From DATFGK01 sp046712825 (GTDB lineage: Bacteria; Actinomycetota; AC-67), in contig JBKKCR010000172.1 in the NCBI GenBank assembly GCA_046712825.1, positions 1 to 57,611 on the forward strand: a DNA stretch of 57,611 nucleotides, written 5' to 3'. Position numbers and translations under genes: made by a program. Below the pieces are notes generated by a model. The model worked only from the letters and a program-made list of their open reading frames with translations, was not told the origin of the DNA and did not search any database. How positions within the stretch are numbered: the stretch's first letter is position 1; each line of letters begins with the position of its first letter. This document shows, piece by piece, positions 38,218-50,351 of the stretch.

Positions 38218-41200
38218 CTACTCCGCCGCTTGTTCTCCCGGTGGCTCTTCGACCGGGGCAGGCGGTTCGTCGCCGTTGCCGGAGGGTGGCGCCTGCTCCT
38301 GGAACTGGGGCGGCACCGGCATCTGGAAGGTCCGCGCCGGCGCACTGTCCAGCGTCGGCCCGAACTCCTCTTCCTCTTGCGGCAGCGCGTAGAGACGCTC
38401 CGGCATCTCGGTCGGGAAGACCTTGATCGTCCGGTAGCGCGCCATCCCGGTACCGGCCGGGATCAGCTTGCCGATGATCACGTTCTCCTTCAGGCCGAGC
38501 AGCGGATCGCTCCGGCCTGAGATCGCGGCGTCGGTCAGTACCCTGGTCGTCTCCTGGAACGAGGCCGCCGACAGCCACGAGTCCGTCGCGAGCGACGCCT
38601 TCGTGATCCCCATCAGCACCGGCCGCGCCGAGGCAGGCTCGCCGCCCCCTTCGACGACTCGCCGGTTGACGTCCTCGAAGGCTTTCCGCTCGACGAGCTG
38701 GCCCGGGAGGAACTCGCTGTCCCCCGGCTCGATCACGTTCACACGCTTGAGCATCTGACGCACGATCAGCTCGATGTGCTTGTCGTGGATCACGACGCCT
38801 TGCGACTGATAGACCTGCTGGACCTCGCCGACCAAGAACATCTGGACGTCGCGCGGGCCCTGGATGCGCAGGATCTCATGTGGGTTCGCTGACCCTTCCG
38901 TCACCTGCTGGCCGACGCGAACCTCGCCGCCGTTCTCGACTCGGAGCCGGGCGCGGCGCGGCACCTTGTAGGCGATCTCTTCCTTGCCGTCCTCGGAGGT
39001 GACCTTGATCTCGCGGGCCTTGTCGCCCTCGATGATCTCGACGGTGCCCGAGATCTCAGCGATCTGCGCCTCGCCCTTGGGCTTGCGGGCCTCGAAAAGC
39101 TCCTGCACGCGCGGGAGACCGTGCGTGATGTCCTCACCGGCGACACCGCCGGTGTGGAACGTACGCATCGTCAGCTGCGTGCCCGGCTCGCCGATCGACT
39201 GCGCGGCGATGATGCCGACCGCTTCCCCGGCCTCGACGAGGCGCCCTGTCGCGAGGTTTCGTCCGTAGCACGCGGCGCACACACCGTACTTCGCGTCGCA
39301 GGTGAGGACCGAACGGACCACGGCCACCTCGGCCTCGGAGTCGACCAGCGCGTCCTTCTCGGCATCGGTGATCTCGTCGCCGGCCTTCATGACCTTCTTG
39401 CGCGACCCGTCGACCTTGGTCCAGACGTCGTCGGCGAGGACGCGACCGAACAGCTTCGTGTCCAGGTGCGCGCCTGGAACGCGCGCGCCGTCTCGCTCGG
39501 CAACCGTGACCGCAACCGGGATGCCCTTGTCCGTCCCGCAGTCGTCCTCGCGGATGATGACGTCCTGGGCCACGTCGACGAGGCGCCGGGTCAGATAGCC
39601 GGAGTCCGCCGTCCGCAACGCGGTGTCGGCGAGACCCTTGCGTGCTCCGTGGGTCGAGATGAAGTACTCGAGCACCGACAGGCCTTCCTTGAAGTTCGAC
39701 TTGATCGGCCGCGGGATGATGTCACCCTTCGGGTTCGCCACCAGGCCACGCATCGCTGCGATCTGGCGGATCTGCATCAGGTTTCCTCGCGCACCGGAGT
39801 TCGCCATCATGGAGATCGGGTTCAGCGGATCGAAAGCCTTCTCCATCGCGTCGCGAACCTCGTCCGAGGCCTGCGTCCAGATCTCGATGAGCTCCTGACG
39901 CCGCTCCTCGTCCGTGATGACGCCCTTGCGGTAGAGGTCCTCGACCTTCTCGGCCTTCTTCTCGTACTTGTCGAGGATCACCGGCTTCTCGGGCGGCGTC
40001 ATGACATCCTCGACGCCGATCGTCACCCCGGCGCGGGTCGCCCAATGGAACCCGAGCTCCTTGAAGCGGTCGAGACAGCTCGCGAGCGTCGCCTTGTCGT
40101 AGATGTCCGCGCACTCGTCGACGATCTCGGACAGCTGCTTCTTGAGCACGACCTGGTTCACGTACGGGTAGTCCGCCGGCAGGGCCTCGTTGAACAGCAG
40201 CCGGCCGACGGTCGTTTCGACCAGCGGCGCCGCTCCGTTCGTTTCCTCGGCCGAGGCGAGGAAGCCGACGTTCTTGCCCGGCAGCCGGACCTTGACCTTG
40301 GCCTGGATGTCGACGTCGCGGAAGTCGAGCGCCATGAGGGCCTCCGACATCGACGAGAACACCCATCCCTCGCCCTTCGCGCCCTCTTTCTCGAACGTCA
40401 GGTAGTAGAGACCGAGCACCATGTCCTGCGTCGGGATCGAGATCGGCCGCCCGTGCGCCGGCGATAGCACATTGTGTGCCGACAGCATCAGTATCCGGGC
40501 CTCGGCCTGCGCCTCCGCCGACAGCGGAAGGTGCACCGCCATCTGGTCGCCGTCGAAGTCCGCGTTGAACGCGGTGCAGACGAGCGGGTGGATCCGGATC
40601 GCCTTGCCCTCGACGAGCACCGGCTCGAACGCTGGATGCCGAGTCGGTGCAGCGTCGGCGCGCGGTTCAGCAGCACGGGGTGCTCGCGGATGACCTCCTC
40701 GAGTACGTCCCACACGACCGGGCGCGCGCGCTCAACCATGCGCTTGGCACTCTTGATGTTCTGCGCGTGACCGAGGTCGACGAGCCGCTTCATAACGAAC
40801 GGCTTGAAGAGCTCGAGCGCCATCTGCTTCGGCAGACCGCACTGGTGCAGCTTCAGCTCCGGTCCGACGACGATGACCGAACGGCCCGAGTAGTCCACGC
40901 GCTTGCCGAGCAGGTTCTGACGGAACCGTCCCTGCTTGCCCTTGAGCATGTCGGAAAGCGACTTCAGCGGACGGTTGCCGGGCCCGGTGACGGGACGGCC
41001 GCGCCGGCCGTTGTCGAACAGCGCGTCGACGGCCTCCTGGAGCATCCGCTTCTCGTTGTTGACGATGATCTCCGGCGCGCCGAGGTCGAGCAGGCGCTTC
41101 AACCGGTTGTTGCGGTTGATCACGCGCCGGTACAGATCGTTCAGGTCCGACGTGGCGAACCGTCCGCCGTCGAGCTGGACCATCGGACGCAGATCCGGCG

Positions 41201-42161
41201 GGATCACCGGGACGCAATCGAGCACCATCCCCTGCGGGGAGTTCTTGGTGCCGAGGAAGCAGGTCGCGACCTTCAGGCGCTTGATCGCGCGGGCCCGCTT
41301 CTGGCCCTTCCCGTCCTTGATCTGCGTGCGGAGGGTTTCGACCTCCTGCTTCATGTCCAGCTGCATAAGCAGATCCTTGATCGCCTCCGCGCCCATCCCA
41401 CCGGAGAAGTACTCGCCGAAGCGGTCCTTCAGCTCGCGGTAGACGAGCTCGTCGGAGACGAGCGACTTCTGCTTCAGGCCGAGGAACGTGTCGAAGACGT
41501 GATCGAGCTGATCGATCTTGCGCTTCGCTTGCTCGTGGATGTCGCGGATCTCACGCTCGGCCTTGGTCTTCTCGCCGGAGAGCTCCTTGGCCTTGGCCCC
41601 TTCGGACTCCATCTCCTTGAGGCGCTTCTCGAGCTCCTTGAGCTTCTGCTCGACGCGCTTGTCGCGGGCGGCCTCGACCTGCGCCTTCTCGGCCGCGAGC
41701 TCCTTCTCGAGCTTCGGCTGGTCCTTGTGGCGCTTGTCGTCTTCGATCGTCGTGATCAGGTACGCCGCGAAGTAGATGACCTTCTCGAGATCCTTCGGCG
41801 CGATATCGAGCAGATACCCGAGGCGCGACGGAACCCCCTTGAAGTACCAGATGTGCGTGACCGGAGCGGCGAGCTCGATGTGTCCCATGCGCTCGCGACG
41901 CACCTTCGAGCGCGTGACCTCGACGCCGCACCGCTCGCAGATGATGCCCTTGAAGCGGACACGCTTGTACTTGCCGCAGTAGCACTCCCAGTCCCGCGTC
42001 GGACCGAAGATCCGCTCGCAGAAAAGGCCGTCCTTCTCCGGCTTCAGCGTCCGATAGTTGATGGTCTCCGGCTTCTTGACCTCGCCGTTCGACCACATGC
42101 GGATCTGGTCGGCCGTGGCGAGGCCGATCCGGAGTTCGTCGAAGTAGTTGACGTCGAGCAC
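38218..42161 (-). CDS. rpoC: RNA polymerase beta' subunit, interrupted by an apparent one-base deletion
   Basis: The N-terminal part reads from ATG 42161 through LNRAPTLHRLGIQ (residue 510), then falls out of frame. Inserting one G between 40632 and 40631 restores AFEPVLVEGKAIRIHPL and a full 1314-residue protein. The catalytic NADFDGD (reconstructed residues 533-539, bases 40566-40546) lies just after the break, in the second frame. The zinc ribbon is Cys60, Cys62, Cys75, Cys78, and a second cysteine cluster is CDAKYGVCAACYGRN. A charged coiled insert near 150-215 is typical of Actinobacteria. As rpoC is essential, a sequencing or assembly error is the likeliest cause. It starts 3 bases after rpoB. 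Confidence 0.93.
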
Positions 42162-42164
42162 GGG

Positions 42165-45518
<3,354 letters not shown>

Positions 45519-45611
45519 AACGCTCCCCCTCCTCTACCGAGGACATGTTGCGTGGACTAGCGAGGACGTGCGGAAACGCGGGTCACCCCAAAGAAGACAA
45601 CGCGAAAGGGC

Positions 45612-45641
45612 AGGGTAGCATTTCCGCTTCCCTGCCGTCAA
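45612..45641 (-). promoter_or_regulatory. rpoB promoter P1 (proximal)
   Basis: On the minus strand TTGACG (45636-45641) and TACCCT (45612-45617) are spaced by 18 bases, with TGC before the -10. The predicted leader to rpoB is about 85 bases. This and the following two entries fill the 315-base gap 45519-45833. Confidence 0.6.
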
Positions 45642-45684
45642 GCAGCGGGTCACCGAGCTCGATATGAGAACAAACCTGGGAGCG

Positions 45685-45714
45685 AGGCTACCCCCCGGCC
45701 TCTCGCATCGTCAA
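45685..45714 (-). promoter_or_regulatory. rpoB promoter P2 (distal)
   Basis: TTGACG (45709-45714) and TAGCCT (45685-45690) on the minus strand, again with an 18-base spacer and the same -35 hexamer as P1. The -10 equals that of the rpsL promoter. Confidence 0.55.
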
Positions 45715-45749
45715 GGATTAACACCGAAACTGCAGGTCAGACGTGGTGC

Positions 45750-45812
45750 GGGCCGGGCCGGTACCCCCTCCTCAACGAGGATCGGGTTTCGTCGGGGGTT
45801 CCGGCCCGGCCC
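45750..45812 (-). terminator. Large hairpin between rplL and rpoB (attenuator or RNase III site)
   Basis: Two 19-base arms (45750-45768 and 45794-45812) are complementary except for one position, and the 25-base loop contains a smaller CCTC/GAGG hairpin. There is no U-run after it, so it is not a classic intrinsic terminator. It lies 22 bases beyond the rplL stop, the place where E. coli has its rplL-rpoB attenuator and RNase III site. Confidence 0.7.
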
Positions 45813-45833
45813 TTTCCGTACCGAAAGCAGGGC

Positions 45834-46220
45834 CTACTTGACCTCGACGGTGGCGCCGGCGCCTTCTAGCTGGGCCTTGATCTTGTCCGCCTCTTCCTTT
45901 GTTACTCGCTCGCGGACGGGGGCGGGGGCAGCTTCTACCAGATCCTTCGCTTCTTTGAGGCCGAGGCTGGTGATGGCGCGGACTTCCTTGATGACGTTGA
46001 TCTTCTTCTCGCCGGCGGCGGAGAGGATCACGTCGAACTCGGTCTTCTCCTCTGCCTCTTCTGCTCCGCCACCGCCGCCGCCCGGGCCCGCCATCATGGC
46101 TACGGGGGCTGCGGCAGTCACGCCGAACTTCTCCTCGAACTTCTTGATGAATTCCGAAAGCTCGATCAGATTCCACTCGCCGATCGCGTCGAGGACCTCA
46201 TCACCGGAAAGCTTCGCCAT
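45834..46220 (-). CDS. rplL: 50S ribosomal protein L7/L12
   Basis: A 128-residue stalk protein. The N-terminal dimer helices (about 1-40) are followed by an Ala/Gly-rich hinge and an acidic stretch (GGGGGAEEAEEKTEF), then the C-terminal factor-binding domain KINVIKEVRAITSLGLKEAKDLVE. L7/L12 recruits EF-Tu and EF-G. It ends the rplJL unit. Confidence 0.97.
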   Translation of the reverse strand: MAKLSGDEVLDAIGEWNLIELSEFIKKFEEKFGVTAAAPVAMMAGPGGGGGGAEEAEEKTEFDVILSAAGEKKINVIKEVRAITSLGLKEAKDLVEAAPAPVRERVTKEEADKIKAQLEGAGATVEVK

Positions 46221-46238
46221 CTCGTTCCCTCCTACTCG

Positions 46239-46829
46239 TTAAGCGGCGTCTGAGGCCGCGAGCTTGTCCTTGAGTTGAGCCAGAACTGCGCCGAACTGGT
46301 TGAACCCCGCCGCGAAGACGTTGGCCGCTTGCTGCAGCGGCGTTATCGCCATCGAGGCGAGTTTCGAGAGCATGACCTCACGGGACTCGAGAGCAGACAG
46401 CGCCTTTGCTCGTTCGGCGGACAGAACCTGACCCTCGAACACTCCGCCCTTGAGCACCAAGGCCGGCGCTTTCTTGGCGAAATCGGCGAGATCCTTGGCG
46501 ACCTTGGCGACGTCGCCGGTCACGTAAGCGATCGCCGTGGGGCCTTGGAGCATCGGGATGAGATCCTCGTGGCCTGCCTCGCGCGCAGCGATCGTCGCGA
46601 GCGTGTTCTTCACGACCTTGTACTCCGCCACGCCTTCGAGCGTGCGACGCAAGTCCGCGAGCTCGTGAACCGTCAACCCGCGGTACTCCGTGAGCAGGAC
46701 GGCACCGGAGGTCAAGCGGTCCTTGATCGTCGCAACCGCCGCCACCTTGTTCGATCGGGGTCCGCCTTCGGGGGGCCTCGGCCCTCCGACCTTCTTCCTT
46801 GTTTTCGGTCCTGTCTTGATCTTCGCCAC
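46239..46829 (-). CDS. rplJ: 50S ribosomal protein L10
   Basis: A 196-residue L10 with GTG start at 46829 and GGAGGG three bases upstream. LTEYRGLTVHELADLRRTL and EYKVVKNTLATIAAREAG are conserved. L10 holds the L7/L12 dimers and, with them, commonly represses its own leader. The C-terminal helix for L12 binding is near 165-196. Confidence 0.96.
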   Translation of the reverse strand: MAKIKTGPKTRKKVGGPRPPEGGPRSNKVAAVATIKDRLTSGAVLLTEYRGLTVHELADLRRTLEGVAEYKVVKNTLATIAAREAGHEDLIPMLQGPTAIAYVTGDVAKVAKDLADFAKKAPALVLKGGVFEGQVLSAERAKALSALESREVMLSKLASMAITPLQQAANVFAAGFNQFGAVLAQLKDKLAASDAA

Positions 46830-46839
46830 GTGCCCTCCA

Positions 46840-46953
46840 AATGAAGAAGCGACCGCCTGAGACAGGTCGGCCGCTCGCGCGGTGGGCCTCGGGAGGCTCC
46901 CTTGCGGGCGCTTGGGCCGCTATCGCGACACCTCCTGTCTCTGGCGAGGTCGG
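46840..46953 (-). ncRNA. Putative L10-type autoregulatory leader of rplJ-rplL
   Basis: The roughly 115-base leader between the promoter and the rplJ Shine-Dalgarno contains a strong hairpin at 46849-46874: arms GCGGCCG(A)CCTG and CAGGCGGTCGC pair over 11 bp with one bulged A around a TCT loop. Position and shape fit the L10-binding leaders known upstream of rplJ in many bacteria. I did not match the full consensus. Confidence 0.45.
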
Positions 46954-46982
46954 AGCATATGGGGAGGCAACCCCACGGTCAA
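46954..46982 (-). promoter_or_regulatory. Promoter of rplJ-rplL
   Basis: TTGACC (46977-46982) and TATGCT (46954-46959) on the minus strand, spacer 17 bases. It lies in the 167-base gap after rplA and makes rplJL independent of rplKA. Confidence 0.75.
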
Positions 46983-46996
46983 TCGATGCAACGGGG

Positions 46997-47701
46997 CTAG
47001 GACTCCTTGGCCTCCGCATGGCGGCCGGCGTCGACCTTCACACCCGGCCCCATCGTCGAGGAGATCGTGACTCCCTTGATGTACTTGCCTTTGGCCGCGG
47101 ATGGCTTGGCGCGGACGATCTCGTCGAGGACTGCCTGCAGATTCTCGAGCAGAGCCTTCTCGTCGAACGACGCCTTCCCGATGACGAGGTGAACGTTCGC
47201 GCCTTTGTCGACGCGGTACTCGAGCTTGCCGGCCTTGATCTCCTTCACTGCCTTGCCGACCTCGGGGGTGACGGTGCCGGCTTTCGGGTTCGGCATCAGG
47301 CCTCTCGGGCCGAGGATCCGACCGAGCTTGCCCACCATCCCCATCATGTCGGGGGTGGCGACGACGGCGTCGAAGTCGAGGAAGTTCTCGTTCTGGATGC
47401 GGTCGGCGAGGTCCTGAGCACCCACGATGTCGGCGCCGGCTTCCTTCGCCTGCTGGGCGGCTTCACCGGCCGCGAACGCGGCTACGCGGACGCTCTTCCC
47501 AGTGCCGTGCGGCAACGAGACCGTGCCTCGCACCATCTGGTCGGCCTTTCGTGGGTCGACGCCGAGGCGGATCGCCACGTCGACAGACTCGTCGAACTTA
47601 CGCTTGGCGGCGCCTTTGATGAGCGAGACGGCTTCTGCCGGCTGATAGATCTTGTCGCGCTCGATGGTCTTTGCTGCTTCGGCGTACTTCTTCCCTGCCA
47701 T
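46997..47701 (-). CDS. rplA: 50S ribosomal protein L1
   Basis: A 234-residue L1, starting MAGKKYAEAAKTIERDKIYQ at ATG 47701; an in-frame upstream extension is not L1-like. VRGTVSLPHGTGKSVRVAAFA and GRILGPRGLMPNPKAGTV are the rRNA-binding hallmarks. L1 forms the mobile stalk at the E site. Confidence 0.97.
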   Translation of the reverse strand: MAGKKYAEAAKTIERDKIYQPAEAVSLIKGAAKRKFDESVDVAIRLGVDPRKADQMVRGTVSLPHGTGKSVRVAAFAAGEAAQQAKEAGADIVGAQDLADRIQNENFLDFDAVVATPDMMGMVGKLGRILGPRGLMPNPKAGTVTPEVGKAVKEIKAGKLEYRVDKGANVHLVIGKASFDEKALLENLQAVLDEIVRAKPSAAKGKYIKGVTISSTMGPGVKVDAGRHAEAKES

Positions 47702-47761
47702 GACTGCCTCCTGTGGTCTGCGGCGGGCGCGCCCGCCTCCCACGCGGTCGAGGATCTTTAG

Positions 47762-48196
47762 TTACTCGACGACGGTTACGCCCATGCTGCGAGCGGTTCC
47801 GGCGATGATCTTCATCGCGGCGTCGATGTCGTTGGCGTTCAAGTCCGGCATCTTCAGCTCGGCGATCTCTTTCACCTGAGCCTTGCGGATCGTCCCGACC
47901 TTGTTGCGGTTCGGCTCCCCCGAGCCCTTCTCGATCCCTGCCTTCTGGCGGATGAGAACGGCGGCCGGCGGCGTCTTGGTGACGAGAGAGAACGAGCGAT
48001 CCTCATAGATCGTGACTTCGACCGGGATGATCTGGCCCGGCTGGCTCTGCGTCATCGCGTTGTACTGCTTGCAGAACTCCATGATGTTGACACCGTGTGG
48101 TCCGAGAGCCGTGCCGACCGGCGGAGCCGGAGTCGCTTGCCCGGCCGGGATCTGAAGCTTCACGACCGTCATGATCTTCTTCTTCTTGGGAGGCAT
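47762..48196 (-). CDS. rplK: 50S ribosomal protein L11
   Basis: A 144-residue L11. VVKLQIPAGQATPAPPVGTALGPHGVNIM (starting near residue 11) is the N-terminal domain that binds the GTPase-associated centre and thiostrepton; the C-terminal domain ends GTARSMGVTVVE. It follows nusG by 16 bases and precedes rplA by 60. Confidence 0.97.
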   Translation of the reverse strand: MPPKKKKIMTVVKLQIPAGQATPAPPVGTALGPHGVNIMEFCKQYNAMTQSQPGQIIPVEVTIYEDRSFSLVTKTPPAAVLIRQKAGIEKGSGEPNRNKVGTIRKAQVKEIAELKMPDLNANDIDAAMKIIAGTARSMGVTVVE

Positions 48197-48212
48197 TCTT
48201 CTCGCTCCTCGA

Positions 48213-49373
48213 CTACACCTTGGCGACCTGGTCGAAGCCGAGCTCGACCGGCGTCTCGCGCCCGAAGATGTTCACGAGCACTTTGAGCTTCGAGCGGTCG
48301 GTATCGATCTCGGAGATCAGGCCTTGGAAGTTGGCGAACGGTCCCGTCGTGACGCGGACCGGATCGTTGAGCGACCACTCGAGCTTCGGCTTCGGGCGCT
48401 CACCCACCGCCTTGCGCTGCAGGATCCGGTCGACCTCTCGCTCAGAGAGCGGGATCGGCTTCGTGCCGGAGCCGACGAACCCCGTGACGCCCGGCGTGTT
48501 CCGGACCACGTACCAGGAGTCGTCGTCGAGATCCATGCGCACCAGCAGGTAGCCGGGGAACACCTTGCGCTGAACGACCTGCTTCTTGCCGCTCTTGATC
48601 TCCATCACGTCTTCCATGGGGATCGTGACCTCGAAGATCTTCTCCTCCATGTTCATGGAAGTGATGCGGCTCTGGAGATTTGCCTTCACCTTGTTCTCGT
48701 AACCCGCGTACGTGTGCACCACGAACCAGTCGCCGGGCTGGAAGATCCGCGCAACGGCGGCGGACTCCTCCCCTTCCTCCCCTTCTCCATCGGCCGAGCC
48801 CTCTTCGCTCGGCTCGGGCTCGGCGAGCGCGACCGAGACCTCGATGTCGGCGTCGGTGGCGGCGCGCTGCGCGACCTCGGCGGAAGCGCGAGCGGTCGCG
48901 GTGGCGGCTTCGATCATTTGCTGGATGTCGGCCGCGATGCTTGAGGCGTCCTCCGCGGCGGGCTCATCGAAGTCTTCCGGCGCCGGCTGTTCGGGCGCAA
49001 TCGCTTCCGGCGCAGCCGGCGCGGGGGCTTCGGTTGCGGCCGCCGCGACGACCTCGGGCTCGCCGAGTGTTTGAACCTCGGCCGGCTCGGGTTCGGGCTG
49101 AGGCTCCGCCTCGGCTTGCGGCTCGGGCTCGGCCGGGACCTCTTGGACGGCTGGGGGTTCGGGAGCGGGAGGCACTGCAGCTTCAGAGGGCTCATCACCG
49201 ACTGTCGGCACGACCGGTGTGGACTCGTCGGCCACAGGCTCGTCCTTCGGTTCCTCGGCGGGCTCGACGGCTTCGTGGCCGTTCGGCTCGACGGAGACGT
49301 CCTCCATCGAATTGGAGGGCTCATCCCCGTTCAGGGCGGGCTCGATCGCTGGGTTCTCGTTCTCTGGGTTCAT
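48213..49373 (-). CDS. nusG: Transcription elongation factor NusG with a long acidic N-terminal extension
   Basis: A 386-residue NusG; E. coli NusG has 181. The NGN domain lies at about 213-320 (GDWFVVHTYAGYENKVKANL, FPGYLLVRM, NTPGVTGFVG) and the KOW domain at 336-386 (NDPVRVTTGPFANFQG). The first ~210 residues are low-complexity, dominated by Glu, Pro and Ala, with one possible helix near 145-175. Actinobacterial NusG proteins often have an acidic extension, but this one is large. NusG increases processivity and couples polymerase to S10 and Rho. Confidence 0.94.
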   Translation of the reverse strand: MNPENENPAIEPALNGDEPSNSMEDVSVEPNGHEAVEPAEEPKDEPVADESTPVVPTVGDEPSEAAVPPAPEPPAVQEVPAEPEPQAEAEPQPEPEPAEVQTLGEPEVVAAAATEAPAPAAPEAIAPEQPAPEDFDEPAAEDASSIAADIQQMIEAATATARASAEVAQRAATDADIEVSVALAEPEPSEEGSADGEGEEGEESAAVARIFQPGDWFVVHTYAGYENKVKANLQSRITSMNMEEKIFEVTIPMEDVMEIKSGKKQVVQRKVFPGYLLVRMDLDDDSWYVVRNTPGVTGFVGSGTKPIPLSEREVDRILQRKAVGERPKPKLEWSLNDPVRVTTGPFANFQGLISEIDTDRSKLKVLVNIFGRETPVELGFDQVAKV

Positions 49374-49383
49374 CGCGAATTCG

Positions 49384-49686
49384 CTAGCGTGCGAAGACCT
49401 TCAGCACCGCGCGCGCGAAGCCGTAGTCGAGTCCGAACACATAGAACGTCACGAACGTCACCGTGACGAGGACGACGACCGTATACGTGATGACCTCGCC
49501 TCTCGTTGGCCACGCGACCTTCTTCAGCTCGTTCCGTACCTCGCGCAGGAACTGGCGCGGGGGCGTCCGCTTCCTCTTCTCTATGCCCCCGGCGCTCGGC
49601 GAACGCGGAGTCGGGGCAAGCCCCTTCTGGCCGCGGTTTTCCGCAGCCTGCTGCCTAGCAAGGAGGCGCTTGGTCTGACGATTCAT
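49384..49686 (-). CDS. secE: Protein translocase subunit SecE
   Basis: A 100-residue SecE with a basic N-terminal part, the conserved amphipathic segment FLREVRNELKKVAWPTRGE and a single transmembrane helix near 65-88. It stabilises SecY. It lies 21 bases downstream of tRNA-Trp and 10 bases ahead of nusG. Confidence 0.95.
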   Translation of the reverse strand: MNRQTKRLLARQQAAENRGQKGLAPTPRSPSAGGIEKRKRTPPRQFLREVRNELKKVAWPTRGEVITYTVVVLVTVTFVTFYVFGLDYGFARAVLKVFAR

Positions 49687-49707
49687 GCCCTGGATCCTCT
49701 AGCTTGG

Positions 49708-49781
49708 CAGGGCCGGAGGGACTCGAACCCCCAACCCCCGGTTTTGGAGACCGGTGCTCTACCGGATTGAGCTACGGCCCT
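49708..49781 (-). tRNA. trpT: tRNA-Trp (CCA)
   Basis: A complete cloverleaf: the acceptor AGGGCCG pairs with CGGCCCT (49709-49715), the T arm is GGGGG TTCGAGT CCCTC, and the anticodon loop CTCCAAA carries CCA. The 3' CCA is not encoded. A promoter sits about 37 bases upstream and secE follows directly, so tRNA-Trp, secE and nusG are probably one transcript. Confidence 0.95.
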
Positions 49782-49817
49782 CCGCAGCGAGGTAAACCCC
49801 CGCCCGCAAACCCGCAC

Positions 49818-49847
49818 AGTATAGGGTCGGTCTCCGAAGGGTGTAAA
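49818..49847 (-). promoter_or_regulatory. Promoter of tRNA-Trp-secE-nusG
   Basis: TTTACA (49842-49847) and TATACT (49818-49823) on the minus strand with an 18-base spacer, 37 bases before the tRNA 5' end. Confidence 0.7.
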
Positions 49848-49949
49848 GCGAACCGGGATGCAGCACCCGCCCTGAACAGCGTAAACGAACTCAACGCGTG
49901 GTTAGGACGGGACTCGTGCCCCTCAGATCCGACACGACCACCCAGGCAG

Positions 49950-50351
49950 TCAGGCGTTTGCGATGCGCGTCGACCGGGTCGAGCGCGCAACACGCCAAAG
50001 AGCGAAGGCCGCGCCCGCGGCGACGATCGCCGCGCCGGCCGAAACGATCGCCTCACGGTTGCCGGCAACCACACGGGCGATCTCCGGCGAGACGATCGGC
50101 GGCACCGGCAGGAACCGATGACGGCGCTCCCCCCGGACTCGTTCGGCGATGGCCCGCGCGAGGAAGGCAGGCGGCTCGATCTCTCTTTCGTTCAGGGTCG
50201 CCAGCCCGGCCGCGAGCGTGCGGTACCGCGCCGACTCCGCCCGGCACGATGCGCACCCAGCGACGTGAGCCTCGACCCAACGGATCGTTGCAGCGCCGAG
50301 CTCTCCACCGGCGACACCCGGCAAGTACGGAGCAACCTGTTCGCAGTTCAT
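49950..50351 (-). CDS. Zinc-finger anti-sigma factor (membrane-anchored)
   Basis: A 133-residue protein starting MNCEQVAPYLPGVAGGEL at ATG 50351, which overlaps the sigma gene stop (ATGA). Cys3, His29, Cys33 and Cys36 (HVAGCASC) match the ZAS zinc-finger anti-sigma motif. A hydrophobic helix at about 97-118 (SAGAAIVAAGAAFALW) would anchor it. It should bind the adjacent ECF sigma and release it on an envelope or redox signal. The rest shows no sensor domain. Confidence 0.85.
   Translation of the reverse strand: MNCEQVAPYLPGVAGGELGAATIRWVEAHVAGCASCRAESARYRTLAAGLATLNEREIEPPAFLARAIAERVRGERRHRFLPVPPIVSPEIARVVAGNREAIVSAGAAIVAAGAAFALWRVARSTRSTRIANA

Noticed and set aside
38218..42161. rpoC as a genuinely split gene (two polypeptides)
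   Set aside because: Split rpoC is known in other phyla, but here the break falls in the middle of an invariant motif, no start codon or ribosome binding site opens the second half, and one inserted base repairs it fully.
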